The notes: generated from the sequence alone by a model not told the origin. 64,000 nucleotides of DNA from Tsuneonella suprasediminis (GCF_003605755.1 NZ_RAHJ01000019.1:196331-260330); one strand, 5' to 3'. Positions 53,830-64,000 are shown, numbered from the stretch's first letter. Translations and numbers: made by a program.

Positions 53830-56073
53830 CCATTTTCGGAAAAAGCTTTCGTGCGCTTCCCGCAATTCATCGATCGAAACCGTGGCGATGGTTGCCTGAT
53901 CATCGGGGCCGATGCGGATCACATCGCCGCCAGTCCAGCCGATAACGCAGCAACCGATACCAGCCTCTTCGGCCACCTTCTCGATCACGTGTGCGTCATG
54001 CGGTTCGGTCACCAGATAGCGCGCCTGATTCTCGGCGAACATCGACCATGCGTGGTGGTTTTTCTCCCGGTCAACATACTCTTCGAACGCACCGGTGATG
54101 AGGTGGGCCCCAATCCCGCTGGCCAAAGCCATTTCCGCCACGGCGACAAGAATGCCGCCATCGGACACGTCATGAACGGCGGTAGCGCGCCCATCTTCGA
54201 TCAACGAGCGGACGAATTCACCGTGCTTACGCTCTTTCTCCAGATCAACTCGTGGCGGCAGGCCGGCCTCGATACCGTGGCAAACCGATAGCCAGGTTGA
54301 CTGGCCCAGCTCTGGCACGGCCTGCGGGTCGGCACCCAGCAGTATGATCTTCTGCGCGCCATCTTTAAAGCCGATTGAGGCAAGCTGAGCGTAGTCATCA
54401 ATAAGCCCAACACCACCAATCGCCGGGGTTGGTAAAATCGCAGAGCCACCGCCGGTCGCCTTACTTTCGTTGTACAGGCTGACATTTCCGCTCACGATCG
54501 GAAAATCAAGCGCCCGGCAGGCATCTCCCATTCCGTCCAATGCGTGAACGAATTGCGCCATGATTTCCGGGCGTTGCGGATTCGCGAAATTGAGACAGTT
54601 GGTTACCGCCAGAGGCTGCGCACCCACAGCAGAGAGGTTCCGGTATGCTTCTGCAATCGCCTGCTTACCGCCTTCATATGGATCGGCGTAAACATAGCGG
54701 GGAGTGCAATCGGTGGTGATGGCGAGTGCCTTCTTCGTGCCATGCACACGCACAACACCAGCGTCGCCACCTGTCTGGAGCGTGTCTGCACCGACCTGGC
54801 TGTCGTATTGCCCGGCGATCCAGGCGCGACTGGCAAGGGCAGGGCTGGCGATCATCTTGAGAAGATCGGCGCCGATGTCTGCGCTCTTGGGCGCTTTATC
54901 CAGAGGCTTGATTTGCGCCCATGTCTTGTAATCATTTCTGGAAAGATAAGGGCGGTCATATTCGGGGGCATCCGCCGCGAGCGGGCCAAGGGGGATGTCG
55001 CACACCACCTCACCGCCAAATTCGAGCACCATGTGCTGCGTATCGGTTACCTCACCGATAACAGCGAAATCCAGCTCCCATTTGCGGAAAATTTCCGCCG
55101 CCATTTCTTCTTTGCCGGGTTTCAGCACCATGAGCATCCGCTCCTGGCTTTCGCTCAGCATCATTTCGTAGGGTGTCATGCCTTCTTCGCGGCATGGCAC
55201 ATTGTCCATGTTGAGGCGGATCCCGGCTTTCCCATTGGTCGCCATTTCCACGCTGGACGAGGTAAGGCCTGCTGCGCCCATATCCTGAATCGCGACGATC
55301 GCATCGGTCGCCATCAGTTCGAGGCATGCTTCGATCAACAACTTCTCGGTGAACGGATCACCCACCTGAACGGTAGGACGTTTTTCCTCGGCATCTTCGC
55401 CGAAATCCGCACTGGCCATCGTCGCGCCATGAATGCCATCCCGACCCGTTTTAGAGCCGACATAGACGATGGGATTGCCAACGCCGGTCGCCGCGGAGTA
55501 GAAAATCTTGTCAGCATCGGCGACACCCACGGTCATCGCATTGACCAAAATATTTCCATCGTAAGCCGGATGGAAATTGGTTTCTCCACATACAGTTGGA
55601 ACACCCACGCAGTTGCCATAGCCGCCGATTCCAGCGACTACGCCTTGCACCAGATGTTTCATCTTGGGGTGGTCGGGACGACCGAAGCGGAGGGCATTGG
55701 CGTTCGCCACGGGGCGTGCCCCCATCGTGAACACGTCGCGCAGGATACCGCCTACGCCTGTCGCGGCACCTTGATAGGGTTCGATATAACTCGGGTGGTT
55801 GTGGCTCTCCATCTTGAAGATTGCGGCCTGGCCATCGCCAATATCGATTACGCCTGCGTTTTCACCCGGCCCGCAGATAACCCACGGTGCCTCAGTCGGT
55901 AACTTTTTCAGATGCAAACGGCTCGACTTGTAGGAGCAGTGTTCGCTCCACATTACCGAGAATATGCCGAGCTCGACAAGATTGGGTTCACGCCCGAGCG
56001 CATTAAGCACGCGATCGTATTCTTCTGAGCTGAGGCCATGAGCCTCCACGATATCGGGTGTGATTTCGGCCAT
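53821..56073 (-). CDS. purL: phosphoribosylformylglycinamidine synthase, PurL subunit
   Basis: Fourth step of purine synthesis, FGAM formation. 750 residues, the small PurL type that needs separate PurQ and PurS partners (not in the window). Segments: [85 protein letters not shown]-like [49 protein letters not shown] and [18 protein letters not shown]. The protein ends FFRKWMD at a 16-bp tandem duplication. Confidence 0.96.
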   Translation of the reverse strand: MAEITPDIVEAHGLSSEEYDRVLNALGREPNLVELGIFSVMWSEHCSYKSSRLHLKKLPTEAPWVICGPGENAGVIDIGDGQAAIFKMESHNHPSYIEPYQGAATGVGGILRDVFTMGARPVANANALRFGRPDHPKMKHLVQGVVAGIGGYGNCVGVPTVCGETNFHPAYDGNILVNAMTVGVADADKIFYSAATGVGNPIVYVGSKTGRDGIHGATMASADFGEDAEEKRPTVQVGDPFTEKLLIEACLELMATDAIVAIQDMGAAGLTSSSVEMATNGKAGIRLNMDNVPCREEGMTPYEMMLSESQERMLMVLKPGKEEMAAEIFRKWELDFAVIGEVTDTQHMVLEFGGEVVCDIPLGPLAADAPEYDRPYLSRNDYKTWAQIKPLDKAPKSADIGADLLKMIASPALASRAWIAGQYDSQVGADTLQTGGDAGVVRVHGTKKALAITTDCTPRYVYADPYEGGKQAIAEAYRNLSAVGAQPLAVTNCLNFANPQRPEIMAQFVHALDGMGDACRALDFPIVSGNVSLYNESKATGGGSAILPTPAIGGVGLIDDYAQLASIGFKDGAQKIILLGADPQAVPELGQSTWLSVCHGIEAGLPPRVDLEKERKHGEFVRSLIEDGRATAVHDVSDGGILVAVAEMALASGIGAHLITGAFEEYVDREKNHHAWSMFAENQARYLVTEPHDAHVIEKVAEEAGIGCCVIGWTGGDVIRIGPDDQATIATVSIDELREAHESFFRKWMD

Positions 56074-56106
56074 ATCGCCGCCCTTAGCGACGGCGAACGA
56101 ATGTCG

Positions 56107-56769
56107 CTAGTCTATCTTACACCGATGGCGGCGAGTTGTCCCCACCCACCATGCGACGATGGTCGTCAGAAGATAAGCCGCCAGTGCCATCATCGCCATC
56201 GGGGCGACCGGGGCACCAGTTGCCGGTGATGGAGCAAGCCAGTTGAACAGCTGCAATGCAATTAACATGATCGCCAGAATAAGCGGCGGCACGGGCGGCC
56301 CATCGGTCCGCCGTATATACCACCACATCGTTCCAAAAGTCAGCGCGAGTTCGAGGGGAGCTTCGACCGAAGGGATGTTCCACAAACCCATTCCCAGTTT
56401 TGGAGGAAACCCGGCAAGAGTAAGGTCGGGTCGATGCACAATAAAATCGAGCAGCCAATGTGAAACCACAACCATTGCCGTGATGAGCGCCGGGAACAGT
56501 TCTCGCATACCAAGCCATACTATTGCGCCGAATGTGAAAGCGAAGCCACATGTGCCAAGCAAGCTGTGCGTCCACGGCATGTCGTACAAGTCCATTGGAT
56601 TCATCGCTGTGATTCCCGGAACGACGCGCATGTGTTCTATGCCGAGCAGAACAAATGTGAAAAATGCCCAGTCGACCAATTGTGCCGCGACGAACAAGGT
56701 GCCTAGTCTGGGTGATCGTTCAGACATCGCGCGCGCGGCAAATGCGGCGGACCAATGGCCAATGAACAT
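56107..56769 (-). CDS. polytopic membrane protein, unknown
   Basis: A 220-residue integral membrane protein with about seven spans. It begins MFIGHWSAAFAARAMSE and contains LVDWAFFTFVLLGIEHMRV and VVVSHWLLDFIVHRPDLTL, so histidine/aspartate residues flank membrane segments as in YdjM/DUF457-type membrane hydrolases; the resemblance is weak. Located 33 bp beyond purL on the same strand, possibly cotranscribed. No function assigned. Confidence 0.75.
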   Translation of the reverse strand: MFIGHWSAAFAARAMSERSPRLGTLFVAAQLVDWAFFTFVLLGIEHMRVVPGITAMNPMDLYDMPWTHSLLGTCGFAFTFGAIVWLGMRELFPALITAMVVVSHWLLDFIVHRPDLTLAGFPPKLGMGLWNIPSVEAPLELALTFGTMWWYIRRTDGPPVPPLILAIMLIALQLFNWLAPSPATGAPVAPMAMMALAAYLLTTIVAWWVGTTRRHRCKID

Positions 56770-56840
56770 CTTGCAAAACCCCCTTGGTTGCGACTGACAA
56801 CTTGACCGCGTGGCAGCAGGCGGTCAATGCATGGTTCACC

Positions 56841-57092
56841 ATGGCAGAGGAAATCCCCGATATTTCGCAGATGACTTTCGAAGACGCTCTGCGTGCTTTG
56901 GAAGATGTCGTCCGTCGGCTCGAAAGCGGGGATGTGCCGCTGGACGAATCAATAGGCCTTTACGAACGCGGAGAGGCATTGCGTAAGCATTGCCAGGCCC
57001 GGCTGGACTCGGCTCAGGCACGGATTGAAAAGATCGTTAGCGGTACGGATGGCCGCCCCGCTGGGACCGTTTCGTTCGACGCCGATGGCTGA
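56841..57092 (+). CDS. xseB: exodeoxyribonuclease VII small subunit
   Basis: An 83-residue all-helical subunit supporting XseA in ssDNA exonuclease. Family signature MTFEDALRALEDVVRRLESGDVPLDESIGLYERGEALRKHCQARL, near-perfect. ATG 56841 is chosen on length. It overlaps the next gene by 8 bp, as in many alphaproteobacteria where xseB-ispA are adjacent. Confidence 0.95.
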   Translation: MAEEIPDISQMTFEDALRALEDVVRRLESGDVPLDESIGLYERGEALRKHCQARLDSAQARIEKIVSGTDGRPAGTVSFDADG

Positions 57093-57996
57093 TCTGACTT
57101 TGGCTGACAACGATCTGCTGAAACGGGCATTTCTTCGCATCCAGCAGGATGTCGACGTCAGATTCGATGCTTTTTTGCCCATCCCTTCGGATTCCCGCGC
57201 CCGTCTGGTGGAGGCGATGCGATATGCCACGATCGGCGGCGGAAAGCGGGTCCGCCCGTTGCTCACCGTGGCGACTGCGGCGCTTTTCAATGTCAGTCGC
57301 GATGCAGCAGTGAGGGCCGGCTGTGCTGTAGAGGCGATCCACGCCTACTCATTAATACATGACGACCTACCGTGCATGGATGACGATACATTGCGGCATG
57401 GTAAGCCAACCGTCCATTTGGCATTCGACGAGGCAACGGCGGTACTCGCCGGCGATTCCCTCCATGCGCTTGCGTTTGAAGTTCTTTCAATGCCAGAGAC
57501 GAGCGGGGATCCGTTTGTGCGAGCAGAAATGGTAGCCGCGTTAGCTGAGGCCAGCGGTTTTAGCGGTATGGCTGGTGGCCAGATGATGGACATAGCGGCT
57601 GAGGGGGCGGATTTTGATCTGCACACCATTACACGGCTCCAGCAACTCAAAACCGGCGCCTTGCTGGGGGCGGCTGTTGAGTTAGGCGCGATTCTCGGCC
57701 GACTGCCTGACGAATCACGGGGAAACCTACGCAATTACGCGCGTGATATCGGTCTTGCCTTTCAGATTACGGATGACCTGCTCGATGTCGAAGGCGACGA
57801 AGACGCTGCGGGCAAGGCATTGCGGAAGGATGACAAGGCCGGGAAGGCAACATTTGTTTCGCTGATGGGGGCCGATGATGCACGCAGGCAGGTCGGGGCG
57901 TTGATAGATCAGGCGATCGGCCATCTGGCAATATATGGCAGCGAAGCGGACTTGCTGCGGGCACTGGCTCGATTTATCCAGAATAGGGATCGATAA
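57085..57996 (+). CDS. ispA: farnesyl/geranylgeranyl diphosphate synthase (polyprenyl synthetase)
   Basis: Condenses isopentenyl diphosphate units. 303 residues with both aspartate-rich motifs: SLIHDDLPCMDDDTLRHGKPT (first DDxxxxD, bacterial long form) and FQITDDLLDVEGD (second). GGGKRVRPLL binds diphosphate. The residues before the first motif (AYSLIHDD) suggest farnesyl-length product, but chain length is inference. Starts inside xseB and ends sharing TAATG with coaD. Confidence 0.93.
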   Translation: MADLTLADNDLLKRAFLRIQQDVDVRFDAFLPIPSDSRARLVEAMRYATIGGGKRVRPLLTVATAALFNVSRDAAVRAGCAVEAIHAYSLIHDDLPCMDDDTLRHGKPTVHLAFDEATAVLAGDSLHALAFEVLSMPETSGDPFVRAEMVAALAEASGFSGMAGGQMMDIAAEGADFDLHTITRLQQLKTGALLGAAVELGAILGRLPDESRGNLRNYARDIGLAFQITDDLLDVEGDEDAAGKALRKDDKAGKATFVSLMGADDARRQVGALIDQAIGHLAIYGSEADLLRALARFIQNRDR

Positions 57997-58508
57997 TGAC
58001 AAAACGCATCGGTATTTACCCTGGCACATTCGACCCGATTACGCTTGGCCACGCCGACATTATCCGGCGAGGCTGCAAGCTGGTTGATCGCCTCATTATT
58101 GGCGTAACGACCAATCCCAGCAAAAATCCGATGTTTTCACCGGAAGAGCGCATCGCAATGGTGGAACGCGAAGTGACTGCGCTTGGCCTCGACAATGTGG
58201 AAATCGTCGGATTTAATGCCTTGCTCATGCATTGGGCGGAAAAGATGGGGGCAAGTGTGATCGTGCGTGGTCTGCGCGCGGTCGCTGATTTCGAATACGA
58301 ATATCAAATGGCGGGGATGAATCAGCAGCTTAACGAGAATATCGAAACCGTATTCTTGATGGCGGATGTTTCACTACAGCCGATCGCTTCCAAACTGGTG
58401 AAAGAAATCGCGCTGTTTGGCGGGGAGATTGCGCCATTCGTCAGCCAGTCTGTACGGGAGGATGTGATCTCCCGTGTGAGCAAACTGGGGCGTTTGGGTG
58501 ATCTCTGA
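57996..58508 (+). CDS. coaD: phosphopantetheine adenylyltransferase
   Basis: Fourth step of CoA synthesis. 170 residues. Nucleotidyltransferase start GIYPGTFDPITLGHADIIRRG contains the HxGH equivalent GHAD; then FSPEERIAMVEREV, SVIVRGLRAVADFEYEYQMAGMN and PIASKLVKEIALFGGEIAPFV. Its ATG overlaps the ispA stop by one base. Confidence 0.97.
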   Translation: MTKRIGIYPGTFDPITLGHADIIRRGCKLVDRLIIGVTTNPSKNPMFSPEERIAMVEREVTALGLDNVEIVGFNALLMHWAEKMGASVIVRGLRAVADFEYEYQMAGMNQQLNENIETVFLMADVSLQPIASKLVKEIALFGGEIAPFVSQSVREDVISRVSKLGRLGDL

Positions 58509-58606
58509 CTGTGAATGCGGCATTCGTCGTTGTTGCTGTCATTCATTGATCCGACAGACCGCCCGCGCTAGTGCCGCGCCACTTTCCATATTTTGACGGA
58601 AACCCG

Positions 58607-59305
58607 ATGTTCAAACGCCTGATTGCTTCCTGTGCGCTCGCAGCGCTGGCCCTGACCTCATCCACTGCTTTCGCTCAGGACGCTGCCGAGGAGGCACCCG
58701 CCAAGCCGAAGGTATATTCTCCGATTGATTTCAACGTTCAGAACGATCTTGAGAATATACTGCTTCTCGACCTGTCGAATGGCAAACGGGTCGCCATCCG
58801 GTTGAAGCCGGATTGGGCTCCACAGGCGGTAGAACGTATCAAAACGCTGACTCGCGAGGGGTTTTACGACGGGATTATTTTCCATCGTGTGATCGAAGGC
58901 TTCATGGCGCAGACCGGTGATCCAACTGGTACAGGGCGCGGTGGTTCGGAACTGCCGGATCTTGTGGCGGAATTCAATCCCATGCCTCACCTGCGCGGCA
59001 CGGTGTCGATGGCCCGCGCGAGCGATCCGAATAGCGCGAACAGCCAGTTCTTCATCATGTTCCTCCCGCGATTTAGCCTCGACAAAAACTACACCAATTT
59101 TGGGCGTGTCATAGCGGGCATGGATGCCGTTGACGCAATTCATCGTGGTGAGCCGCCTGCCGATCCAACCTATATTGTTCAGGCCTCCATCGCAGCCGAC
59201 AACAAGCCGCAAAAGTTTGCCGCCCCGAAGGCTGCAACAGAGGAATCTCCGGTTACGGTCGACATGCTCAACGCGCCGCAAGCAGATAATGCGGCGCAGA
59301 ACTGA
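58607..59305 (+). CDS. cyclophilin-type peptidyl-prolyl isomerase, exported
   Basis: Periplasmic PpiA-like proline isomerase. Signal peptide (MFKRLIASCALAALALTSSTAFAQ, cleavage after AFA at about 23). Cyclophilin core: FYDGIIFHRVIEGFMAQTGDPTGTGRGG, NPMPHLRGTVSMARASDPNSANSQFFIMFLPRFSLDKNYTNFGRVIAG. The R/F/Q/F/H-site residues are present except for substitutions at the last loop. A proline- and alanine-rich tail follows. A start at 58571 would add a non-hydrophobic leader. Confidence 0.9.
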   Translation: MFKRLIASCALAALALTSSTAFAQDAAEEAPAKPKVYSPIDFNVQNDLENILLLDLSNGKRVAIRLKPDWAPQAVERIKTLTREGFYDGIIFHRVIEGFMAQTGDPTGTGRGGSELPDLVAEFNPMPHLRGTVSMARASDPNSANSQFFIMFLPRFSLDKNYTNFGRVIAGMDAVDAIHRGEPPADPTYIVQASIAADNKPQKFAAPKAATEESPVTVDMLNAPQADNAAQN

Positions 59306-59357
59306 TTAACCAGTAACCGGCTTTCCATCGGTTCTTTGTCTGATTACGGCGCATGTC

Positions 59358-60395
59358 ATGCGTGTTGACCTGTTCGATTTCGACCTGCCGCAAGATCTGA
59401 TTGCGCTGCGCCCGGCACGTCCGCGCGATTCCGCCCGTCTGCTTGTCGTTGACGGTTCGGAAAATCCGTTCTCGGATTGTGTGGTCAGCGATTTGCCGGG
59501 CTTGCTGCGCGAAGGTGACGTTCTGGTGTTCAACGACACCCGCGTCATTCCAGCACAACTTACGGGAAAACGTGGCGATGCCACGATTGGGGTAACGCTC
59601 CACAAACGGATCGATCTGCGACGGTGGCAGGCATTCGTTCGCAATGGCAAGCGTCTGCAGGAAGGGGATCGGATCGCTTTCCCGCACAGTGTTGCGGCGA
59701 TTGCGGAACTACGGCACCCGGACGGAAGTTGGACGCTTTCATTCTTAGGCGAGGAGCCGGTCGAAGTACTGCTCGAACGCGCGGGCACGATGCCCTTGCC
59801 GCCCTATATTGCAGGCAAGCGCCCCACAGACGCGGCGGATCGTGAAGATTATCAGACCATGTTTGCGCGAGAGGAAGGTGCCGTTGCGGCCCCGACCGCA
59901 GCGTTGCACTTCACGCCGGAACTGATCTCCGCCCTCGACGCAAGCGGCATTGGGCGGGAAACGCTGACGCTGCACGTGGGGGCCGGAACCTTCCTGCCAG
60001 TCAAAGCCGACGACACCCGCGACCATGCCATGCATTCGGAATGGGGGCGGATCGACGCCAGAACAGCAGCGCGGCTCAATGGTGCGCGCGCTGCTGGTGG
60101 GCGGGTGATCGCGGTTGGGACTACTTCGCTACGCCTGCTTGAAAGCGCCGCGGATGGAGACGAGACCATTCAGCCTTTCGAAGGCGATACCGCGATCTTT
60201 ATTACGCCGGGTTACCGCTTCCGCGCGGTTGACGGGCTGATGACAAATTTTCATCTCCCGCGGTCGACCCTTGTGATGCTGGTGAGCGCCTTGATGGGGC
60301 GAGAGCGAATGATGGACGTTTACGCTCATGCGATTGCAAACCACTACCGATTTTACAGCTACGGCGATTCTTCCTTACTGTTGCCGCAACGCTAG
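59358..60395 (+). CDS. queA: tRNA preQ1-34 S-adenosylmethionine ribosyltransferase-isomerase
   Basis: Transfers the ribosyl moiety of SAM to 7-aminomethyl-7-deazaguanine in the queuosine pathway. 345 residues. [25 protein letters not shown] start, [18 protein letters not shown], the PLPPYIAG block followed by [39 protein letters not shown] and [37 protein letters not shown]. tgt lies 1.1 kb downstream on the same strand, interrupted by a DUF481 gene; the two share the queuosine pathway. Confidence 0.96.
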   Translation: MRVDLFDFDLPQDLIALRPARPRDSARLLVVDGSENPFSDCVVSDLPGLLREGDVLVFNDTRVIPAQLTGKRGDATIGVTLHKRIDLRRWQAFVRNGKRLQEGDRIAFPHSVAAIAELRHPDGSWTLSFLGEEPVEVLLERAGTMPLPPYIAGKRPTDAADREDYQTMFAREEGAVAAPTAALHFTPELISALDASGIGRETLTLHVGAGTFLPVKADDTRDHAMHSEWGRIDARTAARLNGARAAGGRVIAVGTTSLRLLESAADGDETIQPFEGDTAIFITPGYRFRAVDGLMTNFHLPRSTLVMLVSALMGRERMMDVYAHAIANHYRFYSYGDSSLLLPQR

Positions 60396-60509
60396 CTGCC
60401 GCGTGATTTTCCGCATGCAAACGGCCTGATCTGCGTTCGTATTCAAGCCAATTTGTCGGCCTTTCGCGCTTTACAGTGACTGGCGAACCAAGGGTCAAGG
60501 CGCTACTCT

Positions 60510-61481
60510 ATGGCGGTTATGATTCAGGCACGTTGTTTATTCCGTCATGCTATCGGTGCCCTCGCGATTGTGGGGCTTCCTGTTCCTGCACACGCTGAGC
60601 TTGCCGAACCGGTGCGCGCCATGATCGAGGCGGCAATTGCTACGGGCAATAAAGATAAAGTCGCGGCAGTTGTCGAGGTAGCGAAGAAGACCAACCCTGA
60701 TGATGTTGGTGAAATCGATGCCTTGAATAATGCCTTTCTCGACCATCAGAAGCGCCTGGCTGAGGAGAAGAAAGCGCGTGATCTGGAGGCGGTTCGAACC
60801 GCTGGAATATTTCAACGGTGGAAAGGAAAGGGTGAATTTGGCGCTTTTCGATCTACAGGCAATGGGGATGATACCGGTCTAACCGGCTCTCTCTCGTTAA
60901 AGCGCGCGGGGATCGATTGGGATCAGAAGATAACCGCTAGAGCGGAATATCAACGATCCAATGGGAAGACTTCGCGAGAACGCTTCTTTGCCTCTTACGA
61001 GCCCAATTATAAGATCAGTAAGCAGGTGTTTGCATACGGCCTGCTACAATACGAGCGTGATCGGATTCAAGGTTACTCCGGGCGATACGCTGTTTCGGGG
61101 GGTATTGGGTATCAGATCATCGATCAGCCCAACGTACATCTTTCGATCAAAGCCGGTCCGGCATATCGGTTGACGGATTATCGGGATGGAACCGAGGAAG
61201 CCCGTCTTGCTGCTCTGTTTGGCGCTGATTTTGACTGGTCGATCACGAAACGGCTGAAGTTCACTCAAGGCGCGAATGCGGTTGCCGAAAGTGGCAGCTC
61301 CGTGGTTGCGGTTATCGATTCCAGCAACACCTCCGTCAGTCTGGTGAGCGGGCTGGAGGCCAAGGTTAGCAATCGTTTATCTACGCGATTTTCCTACACG
61401 ATCGACTATAACAGCAACCCTCCGGTGGGATCGGTGAATACTGATACGCTTAGCCGATTTACACTTGTTTACGGATTTTAA
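60510..61481 (+). CDS. DUF481-family outer membrane beta-barrel protein
   Basis: A 323-residue secreted protein with a signal sequence ending PVPAHA (about residue 29). A helical, charged segment (about residues 35-95, coiled coil-like [10 protein letters not shown]) precedes a predicted beta-barrel of alternating strands ([25 protein letters not shown] ... RFTLVYGF) closing in the terminal aromatic F required for BAM recognition. The barrel resembles DUF481/YdiY-like proteins. The last bases lie against the tgt start. Confidence 0.82.
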   Translation: MAVMIQARCLFRHAIGALAIVGLPVPAHAELAEPVRAMIEAAIATGNKDKVAAVVEVAKKTNPDDVGEIDALNNAFLDHQKRLAEEKKARDLEAVRTAGIFQRWKGKGEFGAFRSTGNGDDTGLTGSLSLKRAGIDWDQKITARAEYQRSNGKTSRERFFASYEPNYKISKQVFAYGLLQYERDRIQGYSGRYAVSGGIGYQIIDQPNVHLSIKAGPAYRLTDYRDGTEEARLAALFGADFDWSITKRLKFTQGANAVAESGSSVVAVIDSSNTSVSLVSGLEAKVSNRLSTRFSYTIDYNSNPPVGSVNTDTLSRFTLVYGF

Positions 61482-61482
61482 G

Positions 61483-62610
61483 GTGGATCGTTTCGCGTTT
61501 TCTATCCTTGCCACCGATGGTAAGGCGCGGACTGGCCGTATTGCCATGAACCGTGGCGAAATCCGCACACCTGCTTTCATGCCTGTCGGAACAGCCGCCA
61601 CAGTGAAAGCTATGAAGCCGGAGGCCGTTCGCGCAACTGGGGCGGACATCATTCTGGGCAACACCTATCACCTGATGTTGCGACCGGGGGCGGAACGAGT
61701 GGCGCGCCTTGGTGGGTTGCACCGCTTTATGAATTGGGATCGCCCTATTCTGACGGATAGCGGCGGCTATCAGGTGATGAGCCTGTCCGAATTACGCAAG
61801 CTGACCGAGGAAGGGGTTTCTTTCCGCAGCCATATTGATGGGTCGAAGCACATGCTGACCCCCGAACGATCGATGGAGATTCAGCGTCTACTTGGATCGG
61901 ATATTGTCATGGCATTCGACGAATGTCCCAGAGCTGATCGTCCATTGGCAGAGATTGCCGCGTCAATGGAGCTTTCTATGCGTTGGGCTAAGCGCAGTCG
62001 CGATGCATTTGATAGTGGCGGCGAACATGCTGAACGGGCTGCTTTGTTCGGGATTCAGCAAGGCGCGCTGGATGAACGGCTTCGTGCCCGCTCTGCAGAG
62101 TCTCTGAAGGAAATTGGCTTTGATGGCTATGCCATTGGCGGGCTGGCGGTTGGAGAAGGTCAAGAGGCGATGTTCGCTACACTCGACTTTGCACCCGAAC
62201 AACTGCCTGAAGATGCGCCACGCTATTTGATGGGCGTTGGTAAGCCGGACGATCTGGTGGGGGCGGTCGAACGCGGGGTCGATATGTTCGACTGCGTTTT
62301 GCCCACTCGATCTGGCAGAAATGGCCAAGCTTTTACGTGGAATGGCCCGCTGAACATGCGAAATGCCCGGCATGCCGAAGATACGGAGCCACTGGATACG
62401 CGGTGCTCCTGCTCTGTGTGCGGCACTTATTCTCGCGCCTACCTTCACCACCTTATCAAGTCGGGGGAAATGCTCGGTGCCATGCTGCTGACCGAGCATA
62501 ATCTGTCCTTTTATCAGCAGCTCATGTTTGGAATGCGGAATGCAATTGTGAAAGGGCACTTTGCCTTGTTCGCATCCGATTTTCGACGAGACTATTTTTC
62601 GCGCAGTTAG
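61483..62610 (+). CDS. tgt: queuine/preQ1 tRNA-ribosyltransferase
   Basis: Exchanges G34 for preQ1 in QUN anticodons. 375 residues. [47 protein letters not shown] with the nucleophile-region aspartate, [35 protein letters not shown], the second catalytic aspartate in [20 protein letters not shown] and zinc ligands [17 protein letters not shown]. The GTG at 61483 or an in-frame TTG at 61465 (inside the DUF481 gene) could be the start; GTG is better placed for the family N-terminus. Confidence 0.95.
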   Translation: MDRFAFSILATDGKARTGRIAMNRGEIRTPAFMPVGTAATVKAMKPEAVRATGADIILGNTYHLMLRPGAERVARLGGLHRFMNWDRPILTDSGGYQVMSLSELRKLTEEGVSFRSHIDGSKHMLTPERSMEIQRLLGSDIVMAFDECPRADRPLAEIAASMELSMRWAKRSRDAFDSGGEHAERAALFGIQQGALDERLRARSAESLKEIGFDGYAIGGLAVGEGQEAMFATLDFAPEQLPEDAPRYLMGVGKPDDLVGAVERGVDMFDCVLPTRSGRNGQAFTWNGPLNMRNARHAEDTEPLDTRCSCSVCGTYSRAYLHHLIKSGEMLGAMLLTEHNLSFYQQLMFGMRNAIVKGHFALFASDFRRDYFSRS

Positions 62611-62630
62611 AAACTGCCTGAAAATCAGAT

Positions 62631-62662
62631 AAAAAAGGCGGCCTTGCAGGGCCGCCCTTTTT
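62631..62662. terminator. bidirectional terminator between tgt and rpsD
   Basis: GGCGGCC (62637-62643) and GGCCGCC (62650-62656) form the stem with a six-base loop. Five thymidines follow on the plus strand, and six adenines at 62631-62636 give a U-run for the minus strand, so it serves both converging genes. Confidence 0.9.
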
Positions 62663-62679
62663 CATAACTGGATACCCAA

Positions 62680-63294
62680 TTAGCGCGAATAGAATTCGAC
62701 AACCAGGTTCGGTTCCATCGTCACCGGATAGGGCACTTCGTCCAGCGTCGGAACGCGGCTGTAAGTGACCTTGTCAGTACCATCGGCGGATACATAGTCG
62801 GGGATATCGCGTTCGGGCAGGCTCTGCGCTTCGATGATCAGCGCCATTTCCTTGGCCTTGTCGCCCAGCGAAATGACATCGCCGACATTGATACGGCGGC
62901 TCGCCACGTTACACTTCACGCCGTTCACGCGGATGTGGCCGTGCGAAACGATCTGACGTGCAGCGAAAATCGTCGGAGCGAACTTGGCGCGATAGACCAC
63001 CATGTCAAGACGACGTTCGAGCAGACCGATCAGGTTCTGACCGGTATCGCCCTTCATACGCGACGCTTCCTGATAGGTGCGCTTGAACTGCTTTTCAGTC
63101 ACATCGCCATAGTAGCCCTTCAGCTTCTGCTTGGCACGAAGCTGAAGGCCGAAGTCGCTCATCTTGCCCTTGCGACGCTGACCGTGCTGGCCGGGGCCGT
63201 AAGAACGGCGATTTACTGGAGAATTCGGACGACCCCAGATGTTTTCGCCCATCCGGCGGTCGAGTTTGTGCTTGGCGCTCTTGCGCTTCGACAT
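62680..63294 (-). CDS. rpsD: 30S ribosomal protein S4
   Basis: Primary 16S rRNA-binding protein of the small subunit body. 204 residues. [56 protein letters not shown], then [33 protein letters not shown] (S4 RNA-binding domain) and NLVVEFYSR at the end. The N-terminal zinc-type cysteines are absent, so it is the non-zinc form. Confidence 0.97.
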   Translation of the reverse strand: MSKRKSAKHKLDRRMGENIWGRPNSPVNRRSYGPGQHGQRRKGKMSDFGLQLRAKQKLKGYYGDVTEKQFKRTYQEASRMKGDTGQNLIGLLERRLDMVVYRAKFAPTIFAARQIVSHGHIRVNGVKCNVASRRINVGDVISLGDKAKEMALIIEAQSLPERDIPDYVSADGTDKVTYSRVPTLDEVPYPVTMEPNLVVEFYSR

Positions 63295-63503
63295 ATGTCG
63301 TATCCTTCAATTTGCGTGTCGCGTGCCCCAGCGGCCGCGCTTCAACCCGGCATCGCCCGTATGGTCAATCACCAAACGCGGCCTCCGCTTCACCGGGATG
63401 CGGGACCAAATGCGAAGCGGCGCGCTTAGCAGGTTGTCGTGACAGGTCAAGCTACGCAATAGGTGCTCGACATAATCCGCGGGGCAGGGCAGGGGCCCCG
63501 ATC

Positions 63504-63818
63504 ATGGAAGACGCTATTAAACTGCCGGATGTTTGCGAAACTATGGCTGATGTGCGGGCCGGTGTCGATGCGACTGATCGCGCCTTGATGGAACTGCTCG
63601 ATCTACGTTTCGGTTACATGCGCGCCGCTGCTCGGATCAAGGCAGACCGCGAAGCGGTGCGTGATGAAGGGCGCAAGGCAGAAGTGATAAATAACGCGCG
63701 CACGGACGCGGAAGAGCGCGGGCTTCCCGCATCCGAACTGGCTGATATCTGGGATCAGCTGGTGGAATGCTCGATTGCTTATGAACTTCACCGGTGGGAC
63801 AGCACCAGGCGAGACTGA
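63504..63818 (+). CDS. chorismate mutase family protein
   Basis: A 104-residue helical AroQ-class mutase. DVRAGVDATDRALMELLDLRFGYMRAAARIKADREAVRDEGRKAEV carries the helix-1 arginine, the KADR catalytic charge and the R after it, resembling PchB-type enzymes (isochorismate pyruvate-lyase-related). ATG 63504 has GGGGCAGG-type upstream purines; a longer frame from 63312 would lie in a gene-less region. Converts chorismate to prephenate, or is a PchB-like paralogue. Confidence 0.85.
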   Translation: MEDAIKLPDVCETMADVRAGVDATDRALMELLDLRFGYMRAAARIKADREAVRDEGRKAEVINNARTDAEERGLPASELADIWDQLVECSIAYELHRWDSTRRD

Positions 63819-63853
63819 GGGGACGCAGTCGGAAACTGGTCAATATAGCCATT

Positions 63854-64000
63854 TTAATCACGGGCTGGTCGCTCCAACGCACTCAAGACGCCGCGCAAAG
63901 TGCGGATTTCGAGGTGGTTCCAGCCCGGCTTGGTCAGTACATTGCGTAATGTACGGCGGGTCGCTTCTGAACGGGATTCTGGAAAAAAGTAACGCTTTGG
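63854..64000 (-). CDS. TrmJ-like tRNA 2'-O-methyltransferase, C-terminal fragment
   Basis: Partial gene at the right edge: the last 48 codons (from PKRYFFPESRSEATRRTLRNVL to a stop at 63854-63856) end with W-HLEIRTLRGVLSALERP. The helix RRTLRNVLTKPGWNHLEIRTLRGV matches the dimerisation tail of the SpoU/TrmJ family, in which FFRP... and (E/D)xRTLxG are conserved. The catalytic trefoil knot lies outside the window. Confidence 0.68.
   Translation of the reverse strand, partial: PKRYFFPESRSEATRRTLRNVLTKPGWNHLEIRTLRGVLSALERPARD

Noticed and set aside
54544-55902. A 452-residue plus-strand frame opposite purL, and a similar 482-residue frame at 44606-46054 opposite leuA
   Set aside because: Both are complementary to genes with every family motif, and have no ribosome-binding site or recognisable domain.

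Overview
The window is a dense, ordinary-looking chromosomal segment of an alphaproteobacterium, most probably Sphingomonadales (Erythrobacter/Altererythrobacter-like). I infer this from gene content and order: zapA with an upstream coiled-coil gene and 6S RNA; phoR-pstCAB-phoU-phoB; aceA divergent from a RamB/ScfR-type regulator; a PEP-CTERM-type EpsB-PrsK-PrsR-TPR block; a Coq4-type ubiquinone protein; and moderately high GC. There is no rRNA operon, integrase, transposase, prophage or CRISPR array, and no gene-free stretch above 300 bp.

Layout. 1-1.2 kb (minus): 5-formyl-THF cyclo-ligase (partial), 6S RNA, zapA and a ZauP-like gene. 1.4-7.2 kb (plus): carbon metabolism genes tkt, gap, pgk, a thioesterase and class I aldolase, with a composite repeat between gap and pgk. 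7.3-13.2 kb: two small exported proteins, thiE, an OPT transporter, an M23 peptidase, efp and an inositol monophosphatase. 13.2-18.6 kb: tRNA-Leu(CAA), an SLC13 permease, isocitrate lyase and its probable divergent regulator. 18.7-25.5 kb (plus): a small membrane protein, then a tightly packed sugar transferase, sensor kinase, sigma54 activator and TPR lipoprotein, i.e. the regulatory module of PEP-CTERM/exopolysaccharide systems. 25.6-31.6 kb: BASS transporter, DUF475 protein, panB, amino-acid permease, FMN-binding-like protein and LysE exporter.

31.6-37.8 kb (minus): phosphate regulon in transcription order phoR, pstC, pstA, pstB, phoU, phoB, without pstS; a Pho box straddles the end of phoR. 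38.1-40.1 kb: two identical tRNA-Glu genes and recJ. 40.2-42.1 kb (plus): flavodoxin-like protein and an unexplained two-gene unit whose second member carries an AHH-type nuclease signature. 42.1-50.8 kb (minus): nitronate monooxygenase and an amidohydrolase; then branched-chain amino-acid genes ilvB, ilvN, ilvC, a glycosyltransferase and leuA. 51-64 kb: miaA and serB (divergent, overlapping starts), coq4, purL, a membrane protein, then xseB-ispA-coaD, a cyclophilin, queA, a DUF481 protein, tgt, rpsD, chorismate mutase and the 3' end of a TrmJ-like methyltransferase.

The most interesting unexplained signals are RNA/DNA structures: a 50-bp interrupted palindrome abutting the EpsB-like start codon, a perfect inverted repeat covering the RamB-like ribosome-binding site, a nested stem-loop upstream of leuA, a 12-bp perfect hairpin between ilvC and a glycosyltransferase, and the two-gene AHH unit. 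I see no clearly novel defence or mobile system.
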